From an uncultured Pelagibacteraceae bacterium (GTDB lineage Bacteria; Pseudomonadota; Alphaproteobacteria; Pelagibacterales; Pelagibacteraceae): 64,000 nucleotides of DNA. The notes under the pieces are model-generated. The model was not told the origin of the DNA and made no database searches. It saw only the letters and a program-made list of their open reading frames with translations. Where the stretch lies: assembly GCA_902594405.1 (NCBI GenBank), contig CACJMB010000001.1, positions 1 to 64,000 on the forward strand, written 5' to 3'. A program made the position numbers and the translations under genes. Positions 9,321 to 18,256 of this stretch are shown here, piece by piece (the first letter of the stretch is position 1; each line of letters begins with the position of its first letter).

Positions 9321-9690
9321 TTTTAAATTAATCTATTTAGTTTTTTTATTTTATTTTTGCTTAGTTTTAAACTTAAATGCAAAAAGTAATTTAGAGGGAA
9401 CTTTTACTGATATAAAAATTTTAGATAAAATAAGTTCTAAAAACACTTTACTTAAACTTAAAAATGGAGAATTAATAAAGTTTAAAGATTTATCAATTAA
9501 AAGTCTAAAATGTAAAAATTCAGAATTTGATGATAATCCAGAAATAACTGCTTATATGCAAGTTCGAGATTTGACTAATAAAAATAATGATGAAGTTTTT
9601 GTTTTTAATGGTTGGATGTTTTCATCAAGTCCATCAATCGCACCTTTTGATCATCCTGTTTACGATGTTTGGCTTGTAAAATGTTATTAA
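9283..9690 (+). CDS. DUF2155 exported protein
   Basis: This is a 135-residue protein with a signal-like hydrophobic segment (about residues 15-33, ending near LNAK), followed by a DUF2155-type domain: LDKISSKNTLLKLKNGE, a Cys in KSLKCKN, and the conserved ending VFNGWMFSSSPSIAPFDHPVYDVWLVKC. The two cysteines could form a disulfide in the periplasm. The function of the family is unknown. The start overlaps the NDUFA12 gene by 38 bp, and the stop codon shares a TTAA with the convergent accC stop. Confidence 0.85.
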   Translation: MVLKRNTQAGKNNFKLIYLVFLFYFCLVLNLNAKSNLEGTFTDIKILDKISSKNTLLKLKNGELIKFKDLSIKSLKCKNSEFDDNPEITAYMQVRDLTNKNNDEVFVFNGWMFSSSPSIAPFDHPVYDVWLVKCY

Positions 9691-11024
9691 ACTATTGAAT
9701 CTTTATCTAGCCAACTAACGTTAAAATCTGAATTAATAAATTTTTTATGGTTTAGTAATTTTTTATGTAGAGGTATTGTTGTGGTTATTCCTTCAATGAC
9801 AAATTCATCTAAAGATCTATTCATTCTTTGAATTGCTTCTGTTCTGTTTCTTCCATGACAAATTAACTTACACACCATACTATCGTAATAGGGTGTTACC
9901 TTATATCCTTGAAATATTGCGCCATCTACTCTTGTTCTAAAACCAGATGGTTGATGACACATAGTAATAACTCCAGGCGAAGGCTGAAAGTTTTTACTAG
10001 CATCCTCAGCATTTATTCTACATTCAATAGCATGTCCTCTAGGATTTATATCGCTTTGTTTCAAAGCTGTTTCTCCTGAAAAAGCAATCCAAATTTGCTC
10101 TTTAATAATATCAATGCCAGTAACCATCTCAGTTACAGGATGCTCAACTTGGACTCTTGTATTCATTTCAAGGAAATAAAATTTTCCATCTTCATATATA
10201 AATTCAACAGTACCAGCTCCCATATAACCTATTTTAGCTACCATTTTTACTGTTCTTTCAAATAAATCTTTTCTTATTTCATCATTTAAAACTGGACTTG
10301 GTGTTTCTTCTATAAGTTTTTGATGCCTTCTTTGAACCGAACAATCTCTCTCATGTAGGTGAACTGCTCTATTTTTTCCAGCTAATATTTGAACCTCAAT
10401 ATGTCTTGGATTTTGAAAAAATTTTTCAATATATACTTCATCATTACCAAAGTATTTTTGTGCTTCTGATTTTGCGGTTGAAAACAGCGTTTCAAATTCT
10501 TCTTCCTTGTAAACTATCTTCATACCTTTACCTCCACCTCCACCTGAAGCTTTTATTAGAACAGGAAAACCAATTTTTTTACAAAGTTCTTTTGCTTCAG
10601 ATACATCTTTTACTCCTCCCTCTGACCCTTCAATAACAGGCAATCCATTTTCTTTAGCTATTTTTTTTGCTTGGATTTTATCACCCATCATTTCTATATG
10701 TTTTGATGAAGCTCCAATAAAGTTAATTTTGTTCTCTTCTAAAATTCTTGCAAAATTTGCATTTTCAGAAAGAAAACCGTATCCAGGATGAACAGCATCA
10801 GCATTTGTAAGTTCTATTGCTGACATTAATGCTGGAATATTTAAATAACTATTTGCTGGTTGATGAGAACCTATACAAACACTTTCATCTGCCATCCTTA
10901 CATGCATACTTTCTCTATCCACATCTGAATGAACAGCGACTGTAGGTATTCCCCATTCTTTACATGCTCTAATAATTCTAACTGCAATTTCCCCACGGTT
11001 TGCAATTAAAATTTTTTTAAACAT
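9687..11024 (-). CDS. accC: Acetyl-CoA carboxylase, biotin carboxylase subunit
   Basis: This is the ATP-dependent carboxylation subunit of acetyl-CoA carboxylase, the first step of fatty acid synthesis. The 445-residue protein begins FKKILIANRGEIAVRIIRACKE, has the ATP-grasp glycine-rich loop (KASGGGGGKGMKIV), the HLHERDCSVQRRHQKLIEE motif and the FLEMNTRVQVEHPVTEMV active-site motif with metal-binding Glu and catalytic Arg. It lies 3 bp downstream of accB on the same strand. Its stop overlaps the convergent DUF2155 stop by 4 bp. Confidence 0.97.
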   Translation of the reverse strand: MFKKILIANRGEIAVRIIRACKEWGIPTVAVHSDVDRESMHVRMADESVCIGSHQPANSYLNIPALMSAIELTNADAVHPGYGFLSENANFARILEENKINFIGASSKHIEMMGDKIQAKKIAKENGLPVIEGSEGGVKDVSEAKELCKKIGFPVLIKASGGGGGKGMKIVYKEEEFETLFSTAKSEAQKYFGNDEVYIEKFFQNPRHIEVQILAGKNRAVHLHERDCSVQRRHQKLIEETPSPVLNDEIRKDLFERTVKMVAKIGYMGAGTVEFIYEDGKFYFLEMNTRVQVEHPVTEMVTGIDIIKEQIWIAFSGETALKQSDINPRGHAIECRINAEDASKNFQPSPGVITMCHQPSGFRTRVDGAIFQGYKVTPYYDSMVCKLICHGRNRTEAIQRMNRSLDEFVIEGITTTIPLHKKLLNHKKFINSDFNVSWLDKDSIV

Positions 11025-11027
11025 TAT

Positions 11028-11462
11028 TTATTCTAGGATAATAATAGTTTGACCAAACTCTACAGGTTGGCCATCTTCAACACAAATTTCTTTTACTATA
11101 CCATCTGCTGTTGAAGGAACATGATTCATGGTTTTCATTGCCTCAACAATCATTATTGTATCACCTTTTTTAACTTTTTTTCCAATCTCAACAAATTTTT
11201 TAGCACCTGGTTCTGGAGCATGATAGGCAGTTCCAATTATAGGTGAAGCAATTTCAGTTCCTGATTTAATATTTTGAGTTTGAGTAGGTGTTGAATTTGA
11301 TGCAGGTGATGAAGACGAAATAACTTGAGGTTGATTACTTATTGAAACATTATTTTTTGATACTTTAATTTTTGTATCCTTTTCAGTGATCTCTATTTCA
11401 GTAAGATTGAATTCTTTTAAATAATCACTTAATTCTTTAATTATTTTTTTATCTATTTTCAT
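11028..11462 (-). CDS. accB: Acetyl-CoA carboxylase biotin carboxyl carrier protein
   Basis: The 144-residue biotin carrier has an N-terminal helical region, a Ser/Pro/Thr/Gln-rich linker (about residues 45-65) and a C-terminal biotinyl domain. The biotin attachment motif reads EAMKTMN; the second Met of the usual EAMKMMN is Thr here, but the biotinylated Lys is present. It sits between aroQ (14 bp overlap) and accC, the usual alphaproteobacterial aroQ-accB-accC order. Confidence 0.95.
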   Translation of the reverse strand: MKIDKKIIKELSDYLKEFNLTEIEITEKDTKIKVSKNNVSISNQPQVISSSSPASNSTPTQTQNIKSGTEIASPIIGTAYHAPEPGAKKFVEIGKKVKKGDTIMIVEAMKTMNHVPSTADGIVKEICVEDGQPVEFGQTIIILE

Positions 11463-11898
11463 TATGCAAAGTCTTTTGTAATGAAATTATGGCCAAAATA
11501 TATCCTTCAGCACCTAATCCAAAAATTCCTCCGGTTACGACACCACTTATAAGTGATTTATGTCTAAATTCTTCTCTTTTATAAATATTAGATAAATGTA
11601 GCTCGATTATTGGTTTTTTAAATAAATCTAGAGCATCTCTTATAGCCACAGAAGTATGAGTAAATGCAGCTGCATTTATAATCATACCATCAAATTTTTT
11701 CCTAGCATCTTGAATAATATTAACAAGCTCCCCTTCAACATTAGATTGAGCAAATTCAACATCAAGACCAATTTCTTTCGCTTTTTTAGAACAATTTTCT
11801 TTAAGTTGGTCATACGTAGTTGATCCATATTGTGATTGTTCTCTTTCTCCTAATAGATTAAGATTTGGACCGTTAATAATAATTATTTTATTATTCAT
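11449..11898 (-). CDS. aroQ: 3-dehydroquinate dehydratase, type II
   Basis: This enzyme converts 3-dehydroquinate to 3-dehydroshikimate in the shikimate pathway. The 149-residue protein has the type II signatures IINGPNLNLLGEREQSQYG with the catalytic Arg/Tyr region, INAAAFTHTSVAIRDAL, and PIIELHLSNIYKREEFRHKS with the catalytic His. It is the first gene of an aroQ-accB-accC operon. Its start is 16 bp from the divergent thiS start, so both promoters must overlap or reach into coding DNA. Confidence 0.96.
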   Translation of the reverse strand: MNNKIIIINGPNLNLLGEREQSQYGSTTYDQLKENCSKKAKEIGLDVEFAQSNVEGELVNIIQDARKKFDGMIINAAAFTHTSVAIRDALDLFKKPIIELHLSNIYKREEFRHKSLISGVVTGGIFGLGAEGYILAIISLQKTLHNENR

Positions 11899-11914
11899 TC
11901 AGCACTTATATACG

Positions 11915-12133
11915 ATGAAAAAAATAAAAAAAATAAAAATCAAAATAAATGGTAAAATCAAATCTATAATTGAAGATTCTAATCTCTCTATGGTGTTAAA
12001 AAATCTAAAAATACCATTAAATAAAGTAGCAATTGAGCTCAATGAGGAAATAATAGATAAAAAAAAAATTAATAAAATAAAATTAAATAAAAATGATAAA
12101 ATCGAAATAGTTCATTTTATTGGAGGCGGTTAA
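11915..12133 (+). CDS. thiS: Sulfur carrier protein ThiS
   Basis: This is a 72-residue ubiquitin-like protein ending in VHFIGGG. The ThiS family carries sulfur as a thiocarboxylate on its C-terminal Gly for thiazole synthesis; here one Gly more than the usual GG is encoded. It is directly followed by thiG, its functional partner. The nucleotides coding for the terminal glycines also contain the GGAGG that seems to serve as the thiG ribosome site. No TPP riboswitch fits in the 16 bp gap upstream. Confidence 0.88.
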   Translation: MKKIKKIKIKINGKIKSIIEDSNLSMVLKNLKIPLNKVAIELNEEIIDKKKINKIKLNKNDKIEIVHFIGGG

Positions 12134-12134
12134 C

Positions 12135-12908
12135 TTGAAAAAAGATAGTCTAATTATTGCGAATAAAAAATTTAATTCCAGATTAATTGTTGGAACAGGA
12201 AAATATAAAAGCATGTCAGAGTGCGCAAAAGCAATTAAGCTTTCCGGAGCAGAAATTGTAACAGTTGCCGTAAGAAGGGTTAATATTTCAGATAAAAATA
12301 AGCCTTTGCTTATGGATTATATTGATCCAAAAAAAATTACATATTTACCCAATACTGCTGGATGCTTTAATTCAAAAGAAGCCTTGAGGACTTTAAGATT
12401 AGCAAGAGAAATAGGTGGTTGGAAGTTAGTTAAATTAGAAGTTTTAGGAGATAAAAAGAATTTATTTCCTGACATGATTGAAACTTTAAAATCTACAGAA
12501 GTTCTCGCTAAAGAAGGTTTTAAGGTTATGGTTTATTGTAATGACGATCCTTTAATGGCTAAGCGTTTAGAGAATTCAGGTGCTGACGCAATTATGCCCC
12601 TAGCTGCACCAATTGGATCAGGACTAGGCATACAAAACAAAATCAATATTCAAATAATTAGGAAACAAACCAAACTTCCATTAATTATTGATGCTGGTTT
12701 GGGTCAAGCTTCAGACGCTACAATTGCAATGGAATTAGGATGTGACGGAGTACTTGTTAACACTGCTATTGCAAAAGCAAAAAAACCATTTGAAATGGCT
12801 TTAGCTTTTAAAAATGCTGTTATTGCAGGAAGACAATCTTATAAATCTGGAAGAATAGATAAAATTTTAATGGGTAATCCATCCTCACCATCAAAAGGAA
12901 TTATTTAG
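12135..12908 (+). CDS. thiG: Thiazole synthase ThiG
   Basis: ThiG condenses deoxyxylulose phosphate, the ThiS thiocarboxylate and a glycine-derived imine to make the thiazole of vitamin B1. The TIM-barrel protein shows FNSRLIVGTGKYKS, TLRLAREIGGWKLVKLEVLGD with the Schiff-base Lys, DPLMAKRLENSGADAIMPLAAPIGSGLGI and IIDAGLGQASDA. I chose the TTG at 12135 because a GGAGG lies 8 nt upstream (12122-12126). An in-frame TTG at 12120 has no such site and would add five residues. The stop overlaps the convergent rne by 8 bp. Confidence 0.93.
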   Translation: MKKDSLIIANKKFNSRLIVGTGKYKSMSECAKAIKLSGAEIVTVAVRRVNISDKNKPLLMDYIDPKKITYLPNTAGCFNSKEALRTLRLAREIGGWKLVKLEVLGDKKNLFPDMIETLKSTEVLAKEGFKVMVYCNDDPLMAKRLENSGADAIMPLAAPIGSGLGIQNKINIQIIRKQTKLPLIIDAGLGQASDATIAMELGCDGVLVNTAIAKAKKPFEMALAFKNAVIAGRQSYKSGRIDKILMGNPSSPSKGII

Positions 12909-14718
12909 TCTTTTTATAATACCTTTTTTTATTATATTTTTTTTTATTAATCTTTTTATTTTCTTTTTTTTCTAAAAATTTATCTTCTTTATTTTGTGTT
13001 TCTAAATTTTTTAATTTTTCATAATATTCTATTAGCTCTATCGTCTTTTTGGATTTATTTTTTATGTCTATAATGTACTCAGGTATAATTAATGAATTAT
13101 CACTAATAATATCTATTTTCATTTTATTTTTTTTCTCAAAATAAGTTAAGTCATTAACAAAATTTTCTTTAAGGAAATCTGAAATTTTTTTACAAACTTT
13201 TAATTCAACAAATTTAGCTTTGTTAATTACAGCTTTTAACTCAACAATTTTTAAAAGTTTTTGAGCAAAAGACTCGTCTGTTAATGTAACTTTCCATTTT
13301 ATTGCGCTTTCCCTCAGTCTTTGTCTTGACATCTCCAGAAGACCAAAATTACTTATTCTTCCAATTTGAATTCTAGCTCTATCTGACCTGCATTTTTCTT
13401 TAAGTTTTCTTTCTACTAACCTCCTATTTCCATAACTTAGCATATCAATAAAATCTATAATGATTAAACCAGACAAATCTCTTATCTTTATTTGTCTTGC
13501 AATTTCTTCTGCAGCTTCAATATTCGTATCTAGAGCAGTGCTTTCAACATTTTTTCCTTTTATTGAACTTCCAGAATTTATATCGATAGAAACTAAAGCC
13601 TCTGTCGGGTTAATAACCAAATATCCTCCTGACTTTAGTTTAATTTCAGAGTCAAAAATTTGATTTAACTTTTGTTCGATATTTTCTTGAATAAATAGTG
13701 GAATTTTTCCTCTATATTTTTTTACTTTTTTGACATTTGAAGGCATCATTGTTTTCATAAATGATTGAGCTTTTTTGTAACCCTCGTTTCCTTCCACAAT
13801 TATATTTTGAGTATTTTCGTCAAACATATCTCTTAAAGTTCTTTTAATTATTTCACTTTCTTGATGTATTAAAGAAGGAGCAATAGAGTTGATTGCATTT
13901 TCTTTTATTTGACTCCAAGTATTAATCAAAGTTGTTAAATCATTATTTATTTCATTTTTTGTTTTATTACTTCCAGCTGTTCTAACAATTAATCCCATCT
14001 CTCTCGGTATTTCAATTTCATTCAAAATAGATCTTATTTTTTTTCTATCAGCTGGATTAAATATTTTTCTTGATATACCTCCACCTTTAGGAGTGTTTGG
14101 CATCAGTACTATATATTTACCAGCAATAGAAATAAATGTGCTTAGTGCAGCACCTTTTTGACCTCTTTCATCTTTTAAAACTTGTACAAGAATTACCTGG
14201 TTGGGTTTAATTACTTCCTGAATTTTATATCTTTTAAATTTAAATTTATGCTCCTTTTTTTTTTCTTTTAAATCATCTGAATTTTCCTTTTCAGTAATAT
14301 TTTCTTTATTGTTTGAATCTTCTTCTGTTTGTTCTTCTGATATCTTTTCTATAGGATCATCAATTTCTAGTTTTCCTTCAGCAATATTTTCCTCTTCTTT
14401 AGCCTGAACTTCTCTTGAAAGTTCTTCTCTAGCTTTTTCTTCCTCCTCTTTAATTCTTTCTAAATCTGCTTTTGGTATCTGATAATAATCTGATTGAATA
14501 TCATTAAAAGATAAAAACCCATGCCTCTCTCTTCCAAAATCAACAAAGGCTGCTTGTAAAGAGGGTTCAATTCTACTTACTTTGCCTAAATAAATATTAT
14601 TTTTAATTAAGTTATTTTTTAAACCTTCGTACTCGTAATCTTCAATATTTTCACCTGATTTAAGAACAACTCTAGTTTCGTTAGGATGCGAAGCATCGAT
14701 ATATAAATTTTTTTCCAT
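12901..14718 (-). CDS. rne: Ribonuclease E/G family endoribonuclease
   Basis: This is the major single-strand endoribonuclease for mRNA decay and RNA processing. The 605-residue protein begins with an S1 domain (NIYLGKVSRIEPSLQAAFVDFG) that carries a charged insertion at about residues 76-160, as in alphaproteobacterial RNase E. The catalytic DNase-I-like domain keeps the metal ligands (VSIDINSG, D379; IIIDFIDM, D422). The CPxC zinc-link motif expected shortly after RQRLR (residue 465-470) is absent; the only cysteines are C443 and C509. The C-terminal scaffold is reduced to a short Lys-rich tail. RNase G is the alternative name, but the S1 insertion favours RNase E. Confidence 0.88.
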   Translation of the reverse strand: MEKNLYIDASHPNETRVVLKSGENIEDYEYEGLKNNLIKNNIYLGKVSRIEPSLQAAFVDFGRERHGFLSFNDIQSDYYQIPKADLERIKEEEEKAREELSREVQAKEEENIAEGKLEIDDPIEKISEEQTEEDSNNKENITEKENSDDLKEKKKEHKFKFKRYKIQEVIKPNQVILVQVLKDERGQKGAALSTFISIAGKYIVLMPNTPKGGGISRKIFNPADRKKIRSILNEIEIPREMGLIVRTAGSNKTKNEINNDLTTLINTWSQIKENAINSIAPSLIHQESEIIKRTLRDMFDENTQNIIVEGNEGYKKAQSFMKTMMPSNVKKVKKYRGKIPLFIQENIEQKLNQIFDSEIKLKSGGYLVINPTEALVSIDINSGSSIKGKNVESTALDTNIEAAEEIARQIKIRDLSGLIIIDFIDMLSYGNRRLVERKLKEKCRSDRARIQIGRISNFGLLEMSRQRLRESAIKWKVTLTDESFAQKLLKIVELKAVINKAKFVELKVCKKISDFLKENFVNDLTYFEKKNKMKIDIISDNSLIIPEYIIDIKNKSKKTIELIEYYEKLKNLETQNKEDKFLEKKENKKINKKKYNKKRYYKKTK

Positions 14719-14818
14719 AATTTTGTGAATGTTAATTTCATTAGTAATTTAATTTTTAAAATTTTGTTTAATTTTCTTGCCATATCTTTAACAAATTCCA
14801 AGATATAATGAAATTAAA

Positions 14819-17155
14819 ATGAATAAATTTTTTAAAAATATCTTTATTTTAATTATTTCTTTTATTCTATTATCAGCAATTTCGATAATAAGTGTTTTAT
14901 GGACTTATTCTAATGATTTACCAGATTATAAATTTCTTAAAAGTTACAAACCTCCTGTTTCCAGTAAAGTTTACTCTGGTAATGGTGATTTGGTGGCAGA
15001 TTTTTCAAAGGAAAAAAGAGTATTTGTTCCATTTAATTCAATTCCAAAAAATGTAATTAATGCATTTTTGTCTGCTGAAGATAAAAATTTTTTTAAACAT
15101 CCAGGCGTTGATGCTAAAGGTGTTATTAGAGCTGTAATAAATAATATTTCAAATTTTTTATCATCTAAAAGGTTAGAGGGAGCATCCACAATTACTCAAC
15201 AGGTAGCAAAAAACTTTTTACTAACAAATGAAGTAAGTTTAAATAGGAAAATTAAAGAAGCAATTCTAGCTTTTAGAATAGAGAGAGCTTTATCTAAAGA
15301 AAGAATTCTAGAACTTTATCTAAACCAAATTTATCTTGGAAGTGGAGCATATGGAGTAGCCGCAGCAAGCTTAGAATATTTTGATAAATCTATTAAAGAT
15401 TTAAATTACTCTGAAGCCGCTCTATTAGCAGCTTTACCAAAAGCGCCTAGCAGATATAATCCTTATAGAGATCCAGATATAGCAAAATTTAGAAGAAATT
15501 TAGTTTTAAAAAATTTGTTAGATAATAATTATTTAACCTCAGAATGGTATGAAAAACTTACGAAAGAGGAAATAATCTTAAAAAAAAATAAAAAAATTTA
15601 TTTAGAAGATGCCCAATATTTTATTGAAGATGTGAGAAAGAGTGTAATTGAAACTTTAAGCTATGATAAAGTTTACAAACAAGGTTTTAATATCAATACT
15701 CCAATAGATTTAAATTTACAAACAATTGCAACAAAATCACTTAGAGATGGATTAATTGCATATGATAAAAGAAAGGGATGGAGAGGACCACTTACTAACA
15801 AGATTTATAATTCAGAATGGAAAAAAGATTTAGAAAAGTATAAATTAGAAAATTCAATTAATTGGAAATTAGCAATAGTCAAAAAGATAAATAAATTTTC
15901 AGCAGAAATAGAAACAGAAGATAATATCGAAGGTGTTATTGAATATCAGAGTATTTCTTGGACAAAAAAAGAATTTAATAAATTATTAAAACCTGGTGAT
16001 ATTATTTATGTTAAAAATCTTAAAGAAAATATTTTTAATTTACAACAATTACCAAAGGTAAATGGTGGAATTGCTGTGATGGATCCATTTACTGGCAGAG
16101 TTTTAGCACTAAGTGGTGGTTTTAGTTTTAAACAAAGTGAATTTAACAGAGCAACTCAAGCTAAAAGACAACCCGGATCAGCTTTTAAACCATTTGTTTA
16201 CGCATTAGCCTTAGAGAACAATTTTACACCAACATCATTAGTTCTAGACGCACCATTGGTTTTAGACCAAGGAGATGATTTAAAAATGTGGAAACCAGAA
16301 AATTATGGAAAAAAATTTTATGGGCCTTCGACTTTAAGAGTTGGTTTGGAGAAATCTAGAAATTTAATGACAGTAAGAATAGCCCAAAATCTTGGTGTAG
16401 AGAAAATAGTTGATTTTTCAAAAGCATTAAAAATTTATGATAATCCAGAAGAACTTTTATCCATATCTTTGGGATCTGCTGAAACAACTTTATTAAAACT
16501 TACATCTGCTTATTCAGTTTTTGTTAATGGAGGAAAACTTGTTGAACCAATACTGATAGATAGAATTCAGGATAGTGAGGGAAATACTATTTTTAATAAT
16601 GATAAAAGAAAATGTATTAATTGTGATCAAATTTCTTATTTAACAAACGATTATCCAGAGATTAGTAATAATTATACGCAAATTTTTTCTCCAGAAACAG
16701 CTTTTCAAATGACATCAATTTTAGAAGGAGTTGTTCAAAGAGGTACAGCTAAAAAACTAAAAGACTTAAATTTAAATATTGCAGGTAAAACTGGAACAAC
16801 AAATAAAAATACAGATACTTGGTTTATAGGTTTTACCTCAAATGTACTAGTTGGAGTTTATGTTGGATCAGATAATCCAACTCCATTAGGAAAATATGAA
16901 ACAGGATCCAAAACGGCTTTGCCAATATTCAAAAGTTTTATAAGTGATTCTATTAACAAAAATGATGCAAGACCATTTAAGGCTGCTAAAGGTACAGTGA
17001 TGATGGTTGTTGACCCTTTAACAGGTCAAAAAGCAAAATTTAACTCAAAGAATACTATTATTGAGGTTTTTAAAAAAGAAAATGTGGTTGATGGAAAAGT
17101 ACTTTATACAAATTCAGATAGATTAGATTCAAATAATATATTAAAGTTTTACTAA
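14819..17155 (+). CDS. mrcA: Penicillin-binding protein 1A (bifunctional peptidoglycan synthase)
   Basis: This is a membrane-anchored class A PBP that polymerises and cross-links peptidoglycan. Residues 7-29 form a transmembrane anchor. The glycosyltransferase domain has SAEDKNFFKHPGVD (catalytic Glu near 87), GASTITQQVAKN and RKIKEAILAFRIER. The transpeptidase domain has RQPGSAFKPF (active-site Ser near 454), an SRN triad after GLEK, and GKTGTTN. The length of 778 residues is normal. It is divergent from rne, and its stop codon overlaps the prfB start (TAATG), so prfB is probably translationally coupled. Confidence 0.95.
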   Translation: MNKFFKNIFILIISFILLSAISIISVLWTYSNDLPDYKFLKSYKPPVSSKVYSGNGDLVADFSKEKRVFVPFNSIPKNVINAFLSAEDKNFFKHPGVDAKGVIRAVINNISNFLSSKRLEGASTITQQVAKNFLLTNEVSLNRKIKEAILAFRIERALSKERILELYLNQIYLGSGAYGVAAASLEYFDKSIKDLNYSEAALLAALPKAPSRYNPYRDPDIAKFRRNLVLKNLLDNNYLTSEWYEKLTKEEIILKKNKKIYLEDAQYFIEDVRKSVIETLSYDKVYKQGFNINTPIDLNLQTIATKSLRDGLIAYDKRKGWRGPLTNKIYNSEWKKDLEKYKLENSINWKLAIVKKINKFSAEIETEDNIEGVIEYQSISWTKKEFNKLLKPGDIIYVKNLKENIFNLQQLPKVNGGIAVMDPFTGRVLALSGGFSFKQSEFNRATQAKRQPGSAFKPFVYALALENNFTPTSLVLDAPLVLDQGDDLKMWKPENYGKKFYGPSTLRVGLEKSRNLMTVRIAQNLGVEKIVDFSKALKIYDNPEELLSISLGSAETTLLKLTSAYSVFVNGGKLVEPILIDRIQDSEGNTIFNNDKRKCINCDQISYLTNDYPEISNNYTQIFSPETAFQMTSILEGVVQRGTAKKLKDLNLNIAGKTGTTNKNTDTWFIGFTSNVLVGVYVGSDNPTPLGKYETGSKTALPIFKSFISDSINKNDARPFKAAKGTVMMVVDPLTGQKAKFNSKNTIIEVFKKENVVDGKVLYTNSDRLDSNNILKFY

Positions 17156-18256
17156 TGGATAATAATTATGAAAATTTAAAAGAAGAGATTGAAAAGATAA
17201 ATCAAAAAATACAGGAGTATCTTTGAAAAAAATAATATCCATTCAAAGCTGCAATCTTTAAACTCACAAATGCTGAGTGCCGATTTTTGGCAAGATAAAA
17301 GTAATTCTCAAAGAGTAATCAAAGAAAAGAAATTATATGAAGATTTAACTAATTCTTTAAATAATAATGTTGAAAAACTCAAAGATTTAGATGATTTGAG
17401 TCAACTAGCGCATGAAGAAGAGAATTTACAAGTTCAAAAAGAAGTTCTCCAAAATATTAAAGACTTAAGAAGTGAAGTTAAAAAAAATGAAATTAAATGT
17501 TTTTTATCTAATGAGGCAGACCCTTTAAATTGTTATATAGAAATACATGCTGGTGCTGGAGGTACAGAAAGTCAAGATTGGGCTGATATGTTAAGAAGAA
17601 TGTATTTAAAATGGTCTGATAAAAAAAATTTTAAATCAAGTTTGATTAGCGAACATAGAGGTGACGAGGCTGGAATAAAGTCTGCAACAATTAAAATAGA
17701 TGGTGATTATGTTTTTGGATGGTTAAAAAAAGAGTCAGGAATACATAGATTAGTTAGGATTTCTCCATTTGACTCAGGAGCAAGAAGGCACACAAGTTTT
17801 GCAAGTGTTTGGATTTATCCAGTTGTAGATGAAAATATAAATATAGAAATTTTAGAAAAAGATTTAAGAATAGACACCTATCGTTCCAGTGGAGCAGGTG
17901 GCCAGCATGTTAATACTACCGATAGCGCAGTTAGAATAACACATATTCCTTCAAAAATTGTTGTTCAATGTCAAAATGAAAGATCTCAACATAAAAATAA
18001 AGAAACATGCATGAATATGTTGAAAGCAAGATTATATGATTATGAAATTAAAAAAAGAGAGGAAGAAAATCAAAATGTTGAAAGTTCTAAATCTGAAATA
18101 GGGTGGGGGCATCAAATTAGATCTTATGTTCTTCAACCTTACAGACTTGTAAAAGATAACAGAACTAGTTTTGAAAGCACTAGTCCTGATAAAGTATTAG
18201 ATGGTGATATTGACGAATTTTTGGAACAATCGCTTTATAAATTAAATGAAAAATAA
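17155..18256 (+). CDS. prfB: Peptide chain release factor 2 (needs +1 programmed frameshift)
   Basis: RF2 ends translation at UGA and UAA codons. Reading starts at the ATG at 17155, runs 23 codons to CTT, meets an in-frame TGA at 17224-17226, and continues in the +1 frame to 18256, giving a product of about 366 residues, the usual RF2 length. The second part has the stop-recognition SPF tripeptide (VRISPFDSGARRH) and the GGQ loop (SGAGGQHVNTTDSAVR) that triggers peptide release. It overlaps mrcA by 1 bp and the AsmA-like gene by 11 bp. Annotation from 17270 alone would miss the N-terminus. Confidence 0.95.
17211..17226 (+). promoter_or_regulatory. prfB +1 programmed frameshift site
   Basis: The stretch reads CAG GAG TAT CTT TGA in frame with the prfB start. 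An AGGAG Shine-Dalgarno-like element lies 3 nt before the slippery CTT, and the in-frame UGA follows. This is the classic RF2 autoregulatory signal: low RF2 gives a pause at UGA and slippage to +1. The E. coli site has the same TAT CTT TGA core. The frame resumes at 17225 and stays open for 343 codons. Confidence 0.95.

Noticed and set aside
11915..12133. thiS as a MoaD-type protein
   Set aside because: It is directly followed by thiG, and a better moaD lies inside the moa operon at 38321-38590.
17224..17226. In-frame TGA in prfB as a selenocysteine codon or a pseudogene mark
   Set aside because: The surrounding AGGAG and CTT TGA match the RF2 frameshift signal, and the +1 frame continues with normal RF2 sequence.
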